Below are positions 13,552 to 26,500 of a stretch of 64,000 bases of DNA, piece by piece. Position 1 is the first letter of the stretch; each line of letters opens with the position of its first letter. Below the pieces are notes generated by a model. The model did not search any database. It was not told the DNA's origin and saw only the letters and a list, made by a program, of their open reading frames with translations. The DNA is from Adineta vaga (lineage: Eukaryota > Rotifera). The stretch spans positions 15,160,635 through 15,224,634 of the forward strand of contig CP075496.1 in the NCBI GenBank assembly GCA_021613535.1. The letters are read 5' to 3'. Position numbers and translations under genes: made by a program.

Positions 13552-15731
13552 AGCTTCTTGCTCAACTGAACTCTATATATGTGTGGATTGTTTCTTCTCA
13601 AGACATTACCATCTGAATAGATTTTTCTCACTACATGAGGCATGTTGTTCTTCAGATGCTGACACATTGAAAAGACTTGACATTTTACTTTCGGGATGCT
13701 TTTTTTTTCTAGAAAAATCCATGAATGATCTACTGTGAGTACTAATAATAATTGAAAAATGTAGTTCACTATAATATTAATCAAATATACAGAAATTTTT
13801 ATTCAGATCAAATGACACTTCCGTAAATTCATCGATATGGATGGAAAAAGACCGGAGACACTATTAGAAACAACTATCTACATTGTAAATAAAAAAAAGT
13901 TTACTACCAAACCTATCGAAAAAGTTGCCCAGGTGTTGAATAGATTGCAAATGTGTCGGCATGCTGAAAAACATGATTTTTCAAAATTGACGAAACTTGA
14001 AAAGGATCTGACCGCGAGCACACGCTCCAAATCATCGTTCACGACACTTTTTCCATAGGTTCGGTAATAAACTTTTTTTATTTACAGTGTACTGAATTAT
14101 TACAAAGTTTTCGAAGTTACTGATCAATTCGCGGAAAGTATGGTGAACCCTTGCCAAGAATACGAATCTGCAGGTCGTTTTGTAATAGCTTTGCCAAATT
14201 GTTAACAATTGATCGTGAGCACGCGTCTTTCTGCTGAAGATAGAACAAACTTTTAGAGAATGATAGAAAACTGTTTTTAGTTCAGTAGATAGCAATCAAA
14301 ACCTTAATGATAATAACTGGGTTACCAATACTTTCGTACAGAATATACTGAACAGCTGTGAAACAAAATCAATGGCCATTGGTTTCGCGAATAATATTAG
14401 AAATTGTTAAGAGTTCAGTGCTGATTGCGTTAAAGTTCTGATGGATTTTCGATACTTCTCAAGATTCGTATATGTTTTACGAAAGAAAAAGTTAATCTAT
14501 GATAACTACACTTTAGTCTCGGTACATCCCTATTCTGAACCTTTAGAAACATGAATAAAAGGTTATTGGTTCAGGTGATACTATACAGAACCAACACTAA
14601 TTTAGTAATGAATTTGGTAAACCTCTAAGGAATTTTCGAATCATTTAAGAATTCGTATAAATTATACTAAACTGAGAGCTGATTTGTTTAGAATTTACTG
14701 AACCTTCAATTGAAATACTAAACCTTGAACGGTTTCGGAGAAGTTTTAGCAAGCTTTTAAGAGTTTGTGAATATATCAATCGTTTCGGGTAATCTACATC
14801 AAATCTCTAGAGTTTATACGAAACCGTGTTTGGTTTAGTTAGAAATACTCTGAGCTTTCTGAAAATTGACGAACCATTGGTGATACGGTGCAAACTAACC
14901 TGAACCATCTAGTGGCTTACGAAACTATGAATAATTTCGAAAAAAATATACCAAACCTATCGTCAGACTGCGAAACTATCGATAGTTCTATGGACATGTT
15001 ACGGAACGATCAATAATTTCGCATGATACATATAAAACTTTAAGTTGTCTTTTTTTTTGTCAACTGCCAAATCTTTTCGGCCTTACTGAATTTAAAATCT
15101 TTCAATGGTAGCATGGAAAATCTTTTCAGTTCGGTAAAACGCCAATTTTTTTACAGCGCTATTTATTCATTGTGGATTTACAGAAGGAAAAAGTTAATAT
15201 TTAATTAATTCACTGCTTCTCATCTGTCCATTTATAATAATCAACAAGAACAGATCTACATGAGAGAAACCCATTCAAATGTTGTTTTTCTCATTGTTCA
15301 CTTTTGCTATGTTGGATTTTATCATTTAGCTAGAAAACATACGGAAATGCCAACAGAAGTTAGAAAAATGTTAATTGAGTAGCAGGTATTCAGCTCACTT
15401 CTGTAGAGATCAGAAATGACGTGAATATGTTGAGAAACATCGAACTGCACACATGTATTTCTTAATGTGATAAATTTCAATCTATTATTTCTCATTTTTA
15501 CTTCGAAATTTCAAGGAGTAACGATGATAATGACTGTAAGTATGATAAGAATTTTCTCTTCATGTTTTATTTGTGTTGATGAATATTGCCTGTTTATTGT
15601 CGAGAGATAAGTATTATTACAACATTCATTCGACAAACGAAAATGAAAACATCTCGATGACGAACTGTTTTGTACAAATAGTTTTTACAGATTTTCACTG
15701 ATGAAAAATATTCAGCACGATATTTGATTCA
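13552..15731. other. intergenic stretch with degenerate GAAACC/GAACC repeats
   Basis: No gene recognised. From about 14500 to 15010 short motifs such as ACGAAACC, CTGAACC and GGTTTNG recur every 25-50 bp, a decayed relative of the 51-bp satellite at 18630. The 73-codon frame at 13837-14058 has no recognisable domain. Confidence 0.4.
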
Positions 15732-16152
15732 ATGAGAACATCACGAATACAAAAAAATCGAGTAGGAATTGTTGAGGTAATCTACGCGAAAGAAACTAGT
15801 ACAAAACCATTTAAGATCCTGTTCAACATTTTTAGTCTTATTCAACTCATCTCAACTCAACACAAACAACAGCAACAATCCAACGGAGGAGAACACTGTA
15901 TGCGTATTGAAAAATGTAATCAGTGATGAGAACAAATACTTTTTTCTTTTAGATGTTCGTCTTTGGAGAAAAGAAAATTCCTCCGAAATGTATGTTTTTC
16001 TATGCTTACTATTTTATTCTTTGCAGGAAGCCTGATTTCCATAACGATTGCTAAGATAAAAAAAAATGACATAACGACAGAAAGATCAAAAATGTCAACA
16101 ATGACAACATCGATGTCAACAGAAACAACAACAACAATGACAACATCGATGT

Positions 16153-16183
<31 letters not shown>

Positions 16184-17889
16184 GACATCAACAACAACGA
16201 CGATCACAACCACGATAACGACCACGACAGCAACCACAACAACAACAGCGACAAAAGAAACAACAACGACAGGACCCAGAGGTTAGATCTTTCGTTAAAA
16301 GCAATAGTATTTTATGGAGTAAAAAAAGCATAATCTCAAATGAAGATGTTCATACCGTAGGCAGACAAGATTTTCGAAACACGCGTTTATACCGTTAAAA
16401 CGGTGAAAATCAGATTTTTTCAGCGTTCAACCATGCAGTATTCGAGTGTCAAAGAAAAACTGCGGTTAAACGTCAAAAAATCAAATTTTCACCGTTTTCA
16501 GCGTATGATTTATCATCGAGCGTAGCTCACAGTTGGAAACATAAACTAGTATGCGCAAACGCGTATTTCAAAAATCTTGTCTGCTAGGGTATGAATGATC
16601 TCACACACCCATCGTCAGTATATTCGAGTGCATATATAATACAAGAAGCTCCCAATTCCACTACAATTCTATACTAATAGAAGTTTAAATTGTCTTTCCG
16701 AGCTCATATAGTTAGAAATGTCTGTGTATACGCACGGATAACATCAGAATTATTGCTGACTGAAACTATTAACTGTCATATGGTGTCCGTTTTGAACACA
16801 CGTATTAGTGATGTAGGCGTGAGGCAAACAGCTTTCAGTGATTAGAGATTGTACATATAGGAGATCTAAGAGGTCGAGTATCAATCTAACATTTCTATAT
16901 TTTTTTTTCCAGTATGGATATCTTCAGGGAACATAAATAACCCACATATATTTTCTCCATTATCTTTATTGCCAAACGGACAAGTGTTGCTTGTAGGTGG
17001 AGGATACTCTGATTCTATTACACGGGACACTGAATTGTACGATCCATCAACAGGTATTTGGACACTTGCTAGTCAGACATCAGATTCACGAAAATATCAT
17101 ACGGTGACTGTATTAAAAAATGGACTAGTATTGGTCTGTGGTGGAGAAGTCTCTTACAAAGTTTTATCTAGTGCTGAATTGTATAATGTGTCAACAAATA
17201 CTTGGACGATTACAGGAAGTATGAATTATGAACGACATTCTCACACAGCAACATTATTAATGAATGGCAAAGTATTAGTTGTTGGTGGACATGATCGTCA
17301 GCAGAGACCTATAAGAATTGCTGAATTGTATAATCCATCGACAGGTATTTGGATAATTACAGCTCGAACACATGTTCATCGTGTTCATCACACAGTCTCG
17401 CTGCTATCCAATGGGAAAGTGCTAGTGGCAGGAGGAGATAATTGGTCGCAATCTAAATCGAGTGCTGAACTGTATGATTCATCAACAGGTACATGGAGTC
17501 ATCCAGTTTATATGAACGGCTTACATCGAGGTCATTCAGCATCGATATTAGCCAACGGAAGTGTGTTAATCATTGGTGGATACGATGCTGAATTATACGA
17601 TCCATTAACAGAAACATGGACAATTGCAAGTAAAATGAACACTAGTCGGTATAATCATACAGCATCTGTATTACCAGATGGAAAAGTACTAGTAGCGGGT
17701 GGATTTGGTCATCAACATTGTCTAGATAGTGTTGAATTGTATGATCCACTAACAGACACTTGGTCGATGGAAAATAGTCTGAATTTTAAACGTACACATC
17801 ATACATCAATTGTCTTAATCGATGGAAAAATACTCATTGCTGGTGGCGAGAGTGAAGGTGCACCTGTGTACATTACAGAACTCTATTAA
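15732..17889 (+). CDS. type II membrane protein with Thr-rich stalk and kelch propeller
   Basis: Exons 15732-15776, 15836-15897, 15953-16281 and 16913-17889 join in phase to about 470 residues. The first introns are 59 and 55 bp; the third is 631 bp and holds a MITE. Exon 3 encodes a basic patch (EKRKFLR), one transmembrane helix (about residues 45-65) and a long Thr/Ser stalk. Exon 4 encodes six kelch-type repeats of about 48 residues of the form NGKVLVAGG...AELYDPSTGTW...M...RxxHTA, plus a final strand (LIAGGES...TELY) that could close the ring. Intron phases after exons 1 and 2 (0, then 2) are the same as in the FG-GAP gene at 6468, and the residues at the exon 2/3 join are alike (LCSS versus VSSP). 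Probably a cell-surface protein; partner unknown. Confidence 0.8.
16350..16594. mobile_element. MITE-like hairpin in a kelch-gene intron
   Basis: About 245 bp with nested inverted repeats. The outer arms read TCATACCGTAGGCAGACAAG on the left and the near-complement ending GGTATGA on the right; an inner pair is built on AAAACGGTGAAAAT / ATTTTCACCGTTTT. No coding capacity. Confidence 0.65.
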
Positions 17890-18629
17890 ATATCGTAAAA
17901 ATGAACAAGTTATTGAGGAGCTTGATTTTACATCAAATTCAAATTCAAGTTTCCGTTTCTTTTTAGAAAAATTCGAGAGCACACCAGAAACATTATAGAC
18001 ATCGAAAAGCAAAAACATTAGTGAGGTACACTATAGAAAGAACTGTGATAATGTTGGCGATGCCTGTGGTATTGGTAGTATTCCATTAACTGCGCAACAC
18101 CAAAGTATCACTAGCATTAGTAACACCCCCAGAGCCAGTAACAGTTCTAACTTTATCTCTATTTTTCTAATTTTATTTTGTTATAAATTAACCGCTTTCT
18201 TAAAGAATTATTTTACCACAAAATCATATTCCCAAACATATATTCGGATGGTCATATAGCATTTCTTTCATAAAAGAAATTCATTCGTTTGTAGAAGACA
18301 ATAAATGCGATGAGGGTGAGGGTGATAGTAGTATATTATTACATCAATCTCATATACACTCTTATCCTTCAAGTTTTCGCTATAAAATTTAATGAAAGAG
18401 AATCGACTATAAAGAACTTCGATCTAAATTATTCATCTATCGACAATAGATTTGGAGAGAATGCTATCAGAATGATATACTCTAAAAAAAAGGTGTTATA
18501 CCGAACTTAACAGATTTAGTATTCATCCGCGAAACGATTTTAAGGTCCGCAGAATAAAAATGGGTTCGTCACTTTTCGACGGAACCTTTTTAAGTTTCGT
18601 AATTGCTATAATAGTTTCGCGTATCTTTT
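17890..18629. other. intergenic stretch
   Basis: 3' flank of the kelch gene. I see no second gene and no clear repeat until the satellite that follows. Confidence 0.4.
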
Positions 18630-19264
18630 ACGAAACCATGAATAGTTCTGTAAAAGTATACTGAACCCTTCGATACTTTACGAAACTTGGTATGGTTTGG
18701 TAAGAAGCGTACCGAACCTTCAAATGACCAATCAAACATGCAAACGTTTCGTAAGATTCATGCTGAGCCATGAAGAGATGTACGAAACTGTTTCTGGTTG
18801 CGTAAAATATATACCAAACTCGTGGATTATTTGCTGAACTGTTCATAGCTTCGTGAAGAGCATATCGAACCATCATCAAATGTGCTAAACTCTTCAAGGC
18901 TTAGATAATTGTATACCAAAACCTCTGGCCACTTACAGAACCCTACAAGGTTTCGTGTAATAACTACTGAACCTCTCAACCATTTACAGAGCTCTTCAAG
19001 GATTCGTGTAATGAATACCGAACTCTCTGGCCACTTATAGAGCCCCCTAAGGTTTCTTGTAATATGTACTGAACCCCGCAACTATTTACAAAACTCTCAA
19101 AGGTATTGAGGAATAAATACTGAACCTTCCAGCCACTTATAGAACTTTTCATGGTTGCGCGCAATGAATACTGAACCTCGCAACCATTTATAGAACTTTC
19201 CCAGGTTTCGTACAGTGTATACCGAACCTTTCGATCACTCACGAAACGATGTAAGGTTAGCATA
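18630..19264. repeat. 51-bp tandem repeat (about 12 degenerate units)
   Basis: Units begin at CTGAACC / CCGAACC and contain AACCATTTACAGAAC and AAGGTTTCGTG-like segments. The best units (about 18965-19230) are 51 bp each. Because 51 is a multiple of 3, minus-strand frames run through several units as a 17-residue repeat; I take these as by-products, not genes. Confidence 0.7.
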
Positions 19265-19435
19265 CTTTACATAGAAAACTCTTTTCAGTGATACGAAACT
19301 AATTGTGCGACCGTATTAGGTATTCTAAATCTAGAGCATATCAGAAGTCATTGTGACTGAAAAATAAGTGATAGCCCTGAAGAACGCAGCTACTATGAAC
19401 TTCTAGTGACGGTGAGATAGAAGTCATCTATATCA

Positions 19436-19780
19436 TCAATGACTATCACTGACCGACTAAGCCAGTTCAAAATAGACCGTCCATCAGGAATTTTTCTTTA
19501 GTGTCAATGACTATTATTCACTGACTAGTCCATTTCAAAATAGACCGTCCGTCACAGACTTTTCTTTAGTATCAACGATTATTATTCAGTGGCTAACCCA
19601 TATTTATATAGGCTGTCCGTTAGAAATTTCTCGATGTCATCTATGATTATCATTGACTGACTAGACCGTACGTCAGAATTTTTCCCATATTATCAATGAC
19701 TATTATTGAGACATGAGTTGATATTCATGTAGAGCGTTCGTCAGAGAATTTCTTATCTTGTCATCGACTACTACTGAGAC
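19436..19780. repeat. ~67-bp tandem repeat, about five units
   Basis: Each unit has ATGACTATTATTNANTGACT, then AATAGACCGTCCGTCA, then a TTTCTTTAGTATCA-like end. Units drift in length (53-70 bp). No coding capacity seen. Confidence 0.6.
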
Positions 19781-20287
19781 GAAAATGTGATTGAATATTT
19801 TTCTTGTACTCTGTTTTGATGACGGTATGTAATGTTGGTTTTAAGTGGATGAACTTGTTTTCTTCATATCGTCTTTTCTATTCCTATTTTAGAATAGTTG
19901 GCAGTTCATCCTCTAACGATGAATAGAATAGATAACTATACGACTAACTCGTTATTTCACTAGAGATTCTGTGAATATGGATCTACAAGTTGTGTTTTTT
20001 AAATTAATTTTTCAGTTTCTTTTGTAGGCCAATGGCTATTCTGGATTTTCTAGTGAGTTTCTTTGATCATATAAATATTTATGTTTGTATTTTAGAATTG
20101 TGCTACAACTTTATTAAGATTTAAATACATTTACGTGAATATATTAGTGGTCCTTATGTTCGGATCAAAACTTAACGTTGCTGTGTAAGTACAAGTTTAT
20201 TATTGAATGGACTTAGTTCTTCTATTGAACCTGTGCGGATAGTTAGTGTAAGTAGTCTTTTTGATGAGATGCTTTCAAAGGATGTGC
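19781..20287. other. AT-rich spacer between repeats
   Basis: I see no gene or structured element. Confidence 0.35.
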
Positions 20288-20823
20288 TGAGCTCCTGTGT
20301 ATAGCATAGATCTCGATAAGATAACACGAATCTACTATCATGCCCTTCGTCAGGTCTTCTACTGGAAGTTGTTCTTATCTTACTATACTTTTACTTGAAT
20401 GCTAACAAGAAATCGTACACGGCTGCGAACTTGATTTTGAGCATGACTGCTGCATACCAGACAGGTCTGAATAGAGCATACAAACCTCAATAGAGCAAGC
20501 ACAGACAAATTTTCATTCGAAAACTTAGCGAAAATCTCCGTGATATATGATAATAAATATGATAAAACTCAACAGAAATGACTGATGTTTTCGAATGAAA
20601 ATTTGTCTGTGCTCGCTCTTTTGAGTTTTGTATGCTCTATTCAGACCTGTCTGGTATGCAGCAGTCATGCTCAAAATCAAGTTCGCAGCCGTGTACGATT
20701 TCTTGTTAGCATTCAAGTAAAAGTATAGTAAGATAAGAACAACTTCCAGTAGAAGACCTGACGAAGGGCATGATAGCAGATTCGTGTTATCTTATCGAGA
20801 TCTATGCTATACGCAGGAGCTCA
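20288..20823. repeat. 536-bp near-perfect palindrome
   Basis: Left arm 20288-20524 (TGAGCTCCTGTGTATAGCAT...) and right arm 20585-20823 are inverted copies differing at only a handful of positions, around a 60-bp loop. No open frame of note. It could be a fold-back transposon or the product of an inverted duplication. Transcription would give a hairpin of about 237 bp. Confidence 0.85.
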
Positions 20824-21102
20824 ACTCGAAGATGATTTTTCATTTTCTGCAAAACCATCTCGACGAATCCTTTATTTCAACAATGTCAAAAGGAGTATTG
20901 TGCGAAACTATTTGTACCGAACCTTTTCATCGTCATAATTGTGAAGGTTTTGTAATGGACCTTCAATACGAAACCTTGTTAAATTTTTCCTAGAAAGATT
21001 CGGTATAATGTGGTGTATTTAATTGTGCCTTTTTTTGAAAAGTGTGTAGTGATGGAAACCGCAGGTCTTTTGCACGTTGTGTTTTCTTGATGGTGTCCGT
21101 AT

Positions 21103-21600
21103 GGTGGTAGAGGTTCCCAACTGCAGTTATGTAACAGCCATAAGAGCTGTCGTAATCACCGCTGTGAGTTAGAATCATGTGAACGCGTGGATATAATTGG
21201 TTTGAAAGATTGAAAGTGTTTTTCTGTCGTACTTTCGTAGATGTGTGCACCTATTAGTTAATGTTTCCGACTGTAGTGCGGGAACGGGTTATACTAGTCG
21301 CCGGATATGGGGTTATAGTTTGTCACCGTTTGAACGAGTGAATGTATCTATGCGTCAAGACAGGAAGTGTTTTCTTGTTTTAAATTTAAATACGTTCGCA
21401 CATATTAGTTGAGGTTCCCGACTGAATGTGAGACACACTTCTGAAAAGTTTCCAAGCTAACCAACATAGTATCCATATGAATACGCGCTGTCTAATGTTG
21501 AATGTGTGTACGAGGAAAAAAATCCTGTTGCAATACACGGTGCTTATTTTCATTCGGTTGCGACTTTCAGTCGGGAACCTCGACTGTGGGGTGGACACGG
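21103..21600. repeat. ~150-bp repeat, about three units
   Basis: The motif (A/T)TTAG-TT(A/G)A(T/G)GTTCCCGACTG recurs at about 21107, 21256 and 21406, that is every 150 bp. An inverted copy (CAGTCGGGAACCTCGACTG) sits near 21570. No coding sequence recognised. Confidence 0.5.
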
Positions 21601-22207
21601 TCGGGATGTTATGAGCGGTTAAACGTGTTTTTTCAATTTCTCGCCTGCTTGGGAACTGCCGTAAAAGGTTACTGTTTACAGCTGGCGTTTACGATATATT
21701 ACGGTACCATCCGAGTATCGTTTACAGTCGCCGTATTATAACAGTAGTCGTAGACGGCGAACGTATATGGACATCGTTTACGGCCGTACGTCGTTGAACT
21801 GGGAAGGTTTACATCTACTTTTGCCGTCGAGCTGTTTTTCTCATATCAGTTTTTTTCAACGATCATTTGATAAAAACACATAAGAGAAAATATACAATAA
21901 TATCATTTCATCCTGTTAGATAACTTTGAAAAAAAACACGATGTCAAAAATTCAATAAGCTCAAAGACCATTTATAAGCCATCGTCTATTTGTATTCTTA
22001 ACATAAGATTTCGATTTTTTTTGTACCATACTCTTATTTGTTTATGTTTATTCTTATCTTTCAAATATCATTTTTGTAATTGTCGAATTTAGACTAGTTT
22101 TGATTATTAGACTTGGTGATGATTTAGTAGCAATACTTGACGATGATTTTGTAGAGAGTTTAAACTGAAGAACAGAAAACAGTAGAAAAAATTATATAGA
22201 TATGAGA
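21601..22207. other. intergenic stretch
   Basis: The segment 21650-21840 is richer in CG-containing words than its surroundings (TACGGCCGTACGTCG, for example) but has no frame or repeat I can name. The rest is AT-rich. Confidence 0.35.
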
Positions 22208-22215
22208 CTGAATGA

Positions 22216-23124
22216 CAGTGATGGGATCGGTTCGTGTTTTTGCAAAATCAAACCGAACCGAGAGGATTTTCATTCAAACCGATCGAACCGAACCGAATCA
22301 AACCGAAATATAGTGCTTCTTCCAAATACTAGAAGTTTCTTTTTTAACTTTCGACTAAGAGAACCATATAAAAAGTATCCATGTCTTTAAATCCTTTTGA
22401 GCGCTTTTTTCGGAGCCTTTTGCATCGTTTTCATAGCCAATTTTGAAAAATAATTGGATTTTGAGCTTAAAATGTGTTTAAAATTCAAAATTAGGTCTAT
22501 AATCTCCGGGAGAAAGTTTGAACGGAACTGAAAACTTGGATATTTAAATTATTCAAAACTCATAGAACACATTAGCAGTTACTTCCAAAACCTTTTAGCG
22601 TTGGCAACATTAGAGGCCTTGATGAATTTCTAATATGGAAGGATATTACAAAATTCAATGTGGTGAAAAATTCTAAGTGATCCTGTGAAAAATGATTTTA
22701 TTGTTGATTTCCCTATCGATAGTGATAAATTAAAAATTCACTCCATCTAGCTAACTAATTCGACCATCAAACAATTTGAATTTTTCAAAAATTTTGCAAT
22801 AAGAGAAATCCTTATAAAGAAGCAAACAGAAAATAATAACAATTATATATCTCAATTCTCAAATCTTTGTAAAAGCGTAAAAACATGGTTAATTTTTCAC
22901 TTCTGCATTGTTTGTAATTGAATTGCGAGACATTCCAATTAGACGAGTATCACTATTACAACTTCGCAGACGACATCTTTTCTGTTCTGACTATATGTTT
23001 CTCTGCTGTTCTTATTAATCAAGGTCAACAAAACATGTGTTCACTTTACTTTTACAAATACTTGGAATCGGACCGACCCGAACCGGATTTTAAAAATGTC
23101 AAACCGAACCGATCCTATCACTGC
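22216..23124. mobile_element. non-autonomous hAT-like element
   Basis: The ends are inverted repeats, CAGTGATGGGATCGGTTCG on the left and the complement of CAGTGATAGGATCGGTTCGG on the right, matching the CAGNG start of hAT termini. Flanking 8-bp direct repeats CTGAATGA (22208-22215) and CTGTATGA (23125-23132) match at 7 of 8 positions, the hAT target size. The subterminal zones are rich in AACCGAACC. No transposase frame in 909 bp. Confidence 0.8.
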
Positions 23125-23546
23125 TGTATGATGCTATGTCTTTTCATTTTCACTTACGAACAACGATTCAGACTGCAATTTTCCACTCACTTAATTTTTC
23201 TGATGCAACAAATCTAGTAATACAATCTTAGATAAATGAAACAATAAAGTTAGTTCTCTTCGTGAAATCTACTTACGACAATACGAAAGCAGATGTGAAT
23301 AGTTATTAAATATAAGTATAGAATATAATAAAAACGTTGGGATTTAGGTAGACAATATGAAAGCAAGCTGCTTTCAGTAAGGTTTATTATTATCCGTGAT
23401 AAGAGTTTAATAAAAAAAAGTCATAATTTTTTTATGGAAATGCATTTTCCTGAAAAGAAAAAAAAGCTTGACAGATGGAATCTTTTTTATTTTACTGAAG
23501 CTTTTCAGATGAATAAAATTCCATTTCATACGCATTCATTGTAATC

Positions 23547-26500
23547 ATGACCAACTTTTGTCGTCAGACAATATCTTCTCTGAAAAATTATCTTTTGAAT
23601 CTCAATCTTTTCGAATCATCATCCAATAGTAATGAAACAGACGAACAACAACAACGTCGCTTCAATATTATTGTCACTCGTGTTTACTTAGTTGTTCTTA
23701 TATTTCTTCTCATTTATTACAGTTTTTTAATATGGTCAGATTTGGAAAAAATCCACATAACACTGTATAATTTCAATGAACAAGAGCTAAATGATTTGGC
23801 AATTGATGCAAATTGTCCTTGTTCTCGTATTTCACTATCATATGGTGAGTTTGTCTCATTAGAACCGATTTTACATCAAGTTTGCTCGAGTGATTTTGTG
23901 TCCGATCATTGGATTAAAGCCATTTATTCAAGTTCGAATTCTACGTATTTTAATTTGAATGACTTTCGTACATTTGGAAGTAGCCAATTTCAAGCTTTGG
24001 CTGGTTTTTGTAATCTATCACGTTCCTATCTTCAGCAAAATATTGATTCATTTAAACAAAGCATATTTTTCAATTCACAAATCTTATCAAAGACTACTTT
24101 TCAGAAGGTAGTACAATCAGCTATTGTTCAGTTTCAGCAGACCGTACCTCAAACATTTGCAACGGAATTAGATCTCATACGGCGACTAACAATAACCAAT
24201 CGACTTGTATCCGGACTTCAAACAAATTTTATTATAAAATATGATGACAGTGGCAACTATCTTACTACCAATACGTACAATAACTATAGTGAAACATCTT
24301 GTAACTGTCTATTAAATTTTCAGTGTACATCAAATGCTACCTATGATAGCATATTTGGAGCACCAACACAGGAATATTCTGAGAACATCAAGATACTACG
24401 TGGAATATCTTCGGGTTGTCTACCGGTGGATTCAATTCTTTCATCCACATTGAAATGTTTCTACAAACAGATATGTTTAGACGATCTTATCTCATTTTTT
24501 GCAACTGATAAACGATTCTTAGCAATGAAAATCAATAATAAAAGTCATTTTAGGTCATCTGCAACCGTACAATCAATCGTCGATCAATTGATGATAGAAG
24601 ATTGGATCATCAATATATCTTATCGAAAATATTTTAATAGTTGTGCCGCTCTTTCATGTACTTATTCAATAAGAAAACGATATAGTATGGTATATGTATT
24701 AATAAAGCTAGTTAGTTTTCTCAGCGGCTTGATATTAGTACTCAGACTCGTGATTCCAGCTATTGTTCGATTTATAATAGATAAATTAAATAATGTACAA
24801 TATCCAAAAATTCCTTGTAAGTAACTTGTTGTTATATTATATTCACTTGTGTACGATTTCGATTCTTAGTTTGTACTCGTATAATTCAAATAAAAGCGAA
24901 CGTGAAAAAATTAATCATTGAATTAAATACATTCGAATCTTTTCCTTGTAATGATCGACAAGTTCGATATCAACGCTATGCTACTCGATCGCGTATATTC
25001 TTGATCATTATTTCGGTAGCAATTGTAGCCGGATACATGCTGATGATTATATCAAGTCATCATCGTACTATTATAAATCCAACAGAATCGGAATATATTA
25101 ATCTTGAACAAACATATTCAACTGATCTCAATTGTTCATGTACTTCGACATCTATACCATATCTTTCTTTTATGACTATTAAATCTTGCAAACATCAGTT
25201 ATGCTCCAGTTATTTGATTACGCCACACTGGATTAACTACACTCATTCCGAGAGTCATCTTCTTATGTATATTCTTGACTATCGACAACAAGCTAGTAGT
25301 CAATTTCAAGCATTGGCAGTGCTTTGTGAACAGTCTCAAGCTGCATTCAATAATACACTCGATATTTTTCTTCGAACAGAGATTATTAATGCAAAAGTGA
25401 TTCGCCAAGAATTATTTAAAACTAAAATGAAGCAACTTATCAAAAGTTGGAAATCATTAATGATTAGTCAGTTTAGACAAAGAATAGAGCTTATTCGACA
25501 CACTACGTTTTTAAATCAACTAATGAATCGTAATAATATTTTCTTTCAGAGTGAAAGTACTGAAGGAAAAATAATTACGGAGCCTAGACGCTATGGTGAC
25601 TGCAGTTGTGGTTTGAATCGAACATGCCATGAATCTATGAAAATAGACCCTTATAAGCCAAATGATCATCTGCTAGTCTTTACGGTTCCTAATTTTTTCG
25701 TAGGTTGTTATCCTTTGGAAGCATTATTATTATCGACATTGGAATGTTTCTATAATCAATCATGTATGGAACAACTTTATTCATATTATCATGTACCTCT
25801 CCACAAATCGTGGACTCTTCCCGCACTCAATTCAAGTCTTAGTTCATCTAACGAAACAATTGAATCAATGGTCAATCAATTAATGATTGCTGAGTGGTTC
25901 GAAAATGTTAATTTTAGTTCTTACTATAATAAATGTGCTCCAAAATCATGTATCATCGAATACAATGCTCGCTATAGTCCCATGGCTATTATCAATATTG
26001 TTACTGGTGTTCTTGGTGGATTATCCCTTGGTTTACAAATGCTCATACGGTTGGCACTTTTTATTATCGAAAAACTGATCGCTGGGTTTTCTTTTCGATC
26101 ATTTTCAAAGTCGTTCTTAGAGCTTTTTGACTTCAGTGATGAGGAGAAATCGACGCATCTATTACATGTTATTGTTGTCATAGTGATTCTTTATGCCTTT
26201 TACATGCATCAAGCATTTGATTCTGACGTAATCAAAAAAGAAATAAGGAAACCGTCACGAACCATCTATGACAATTTGATTAAACAATATCCTGATTCTC
26301 TAAACTGTTCTTGCTCAGAATTATCCATTCAATATTATTCGTTTCTTAATATAACTGCTCATTTTCATCAAATATGCTCAAGAGATTTCGTTTCAGAAGC
26401 ATGGAATGTAGTTAACAGTAATTCATGGGTTTTGTTTTTGGGTATTGAGAAAAACTATGCGTATGCAGGTTTAGCACAATTACAAGCGATGGTTTCACTT

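Noticed and set aside
15920-16237. Minus-strand Val/Asp-rich frame
   Set aside because: Antisense of the Thr-rich stalk exon of the kelch gene.
18303-18325. GAGGGTGAGGGTGATAG as another TGTGGG block
   Set aside because: Too short, no TGTGGG unit, no partner arm and no CTTGAGGG cap.
18628-19263. Three overlapping minus-strand frames of 84-95 codons
   Set aside because: They follow from a 51-bp repeat unit, a multiple of three; no start context, domain or splice signals.
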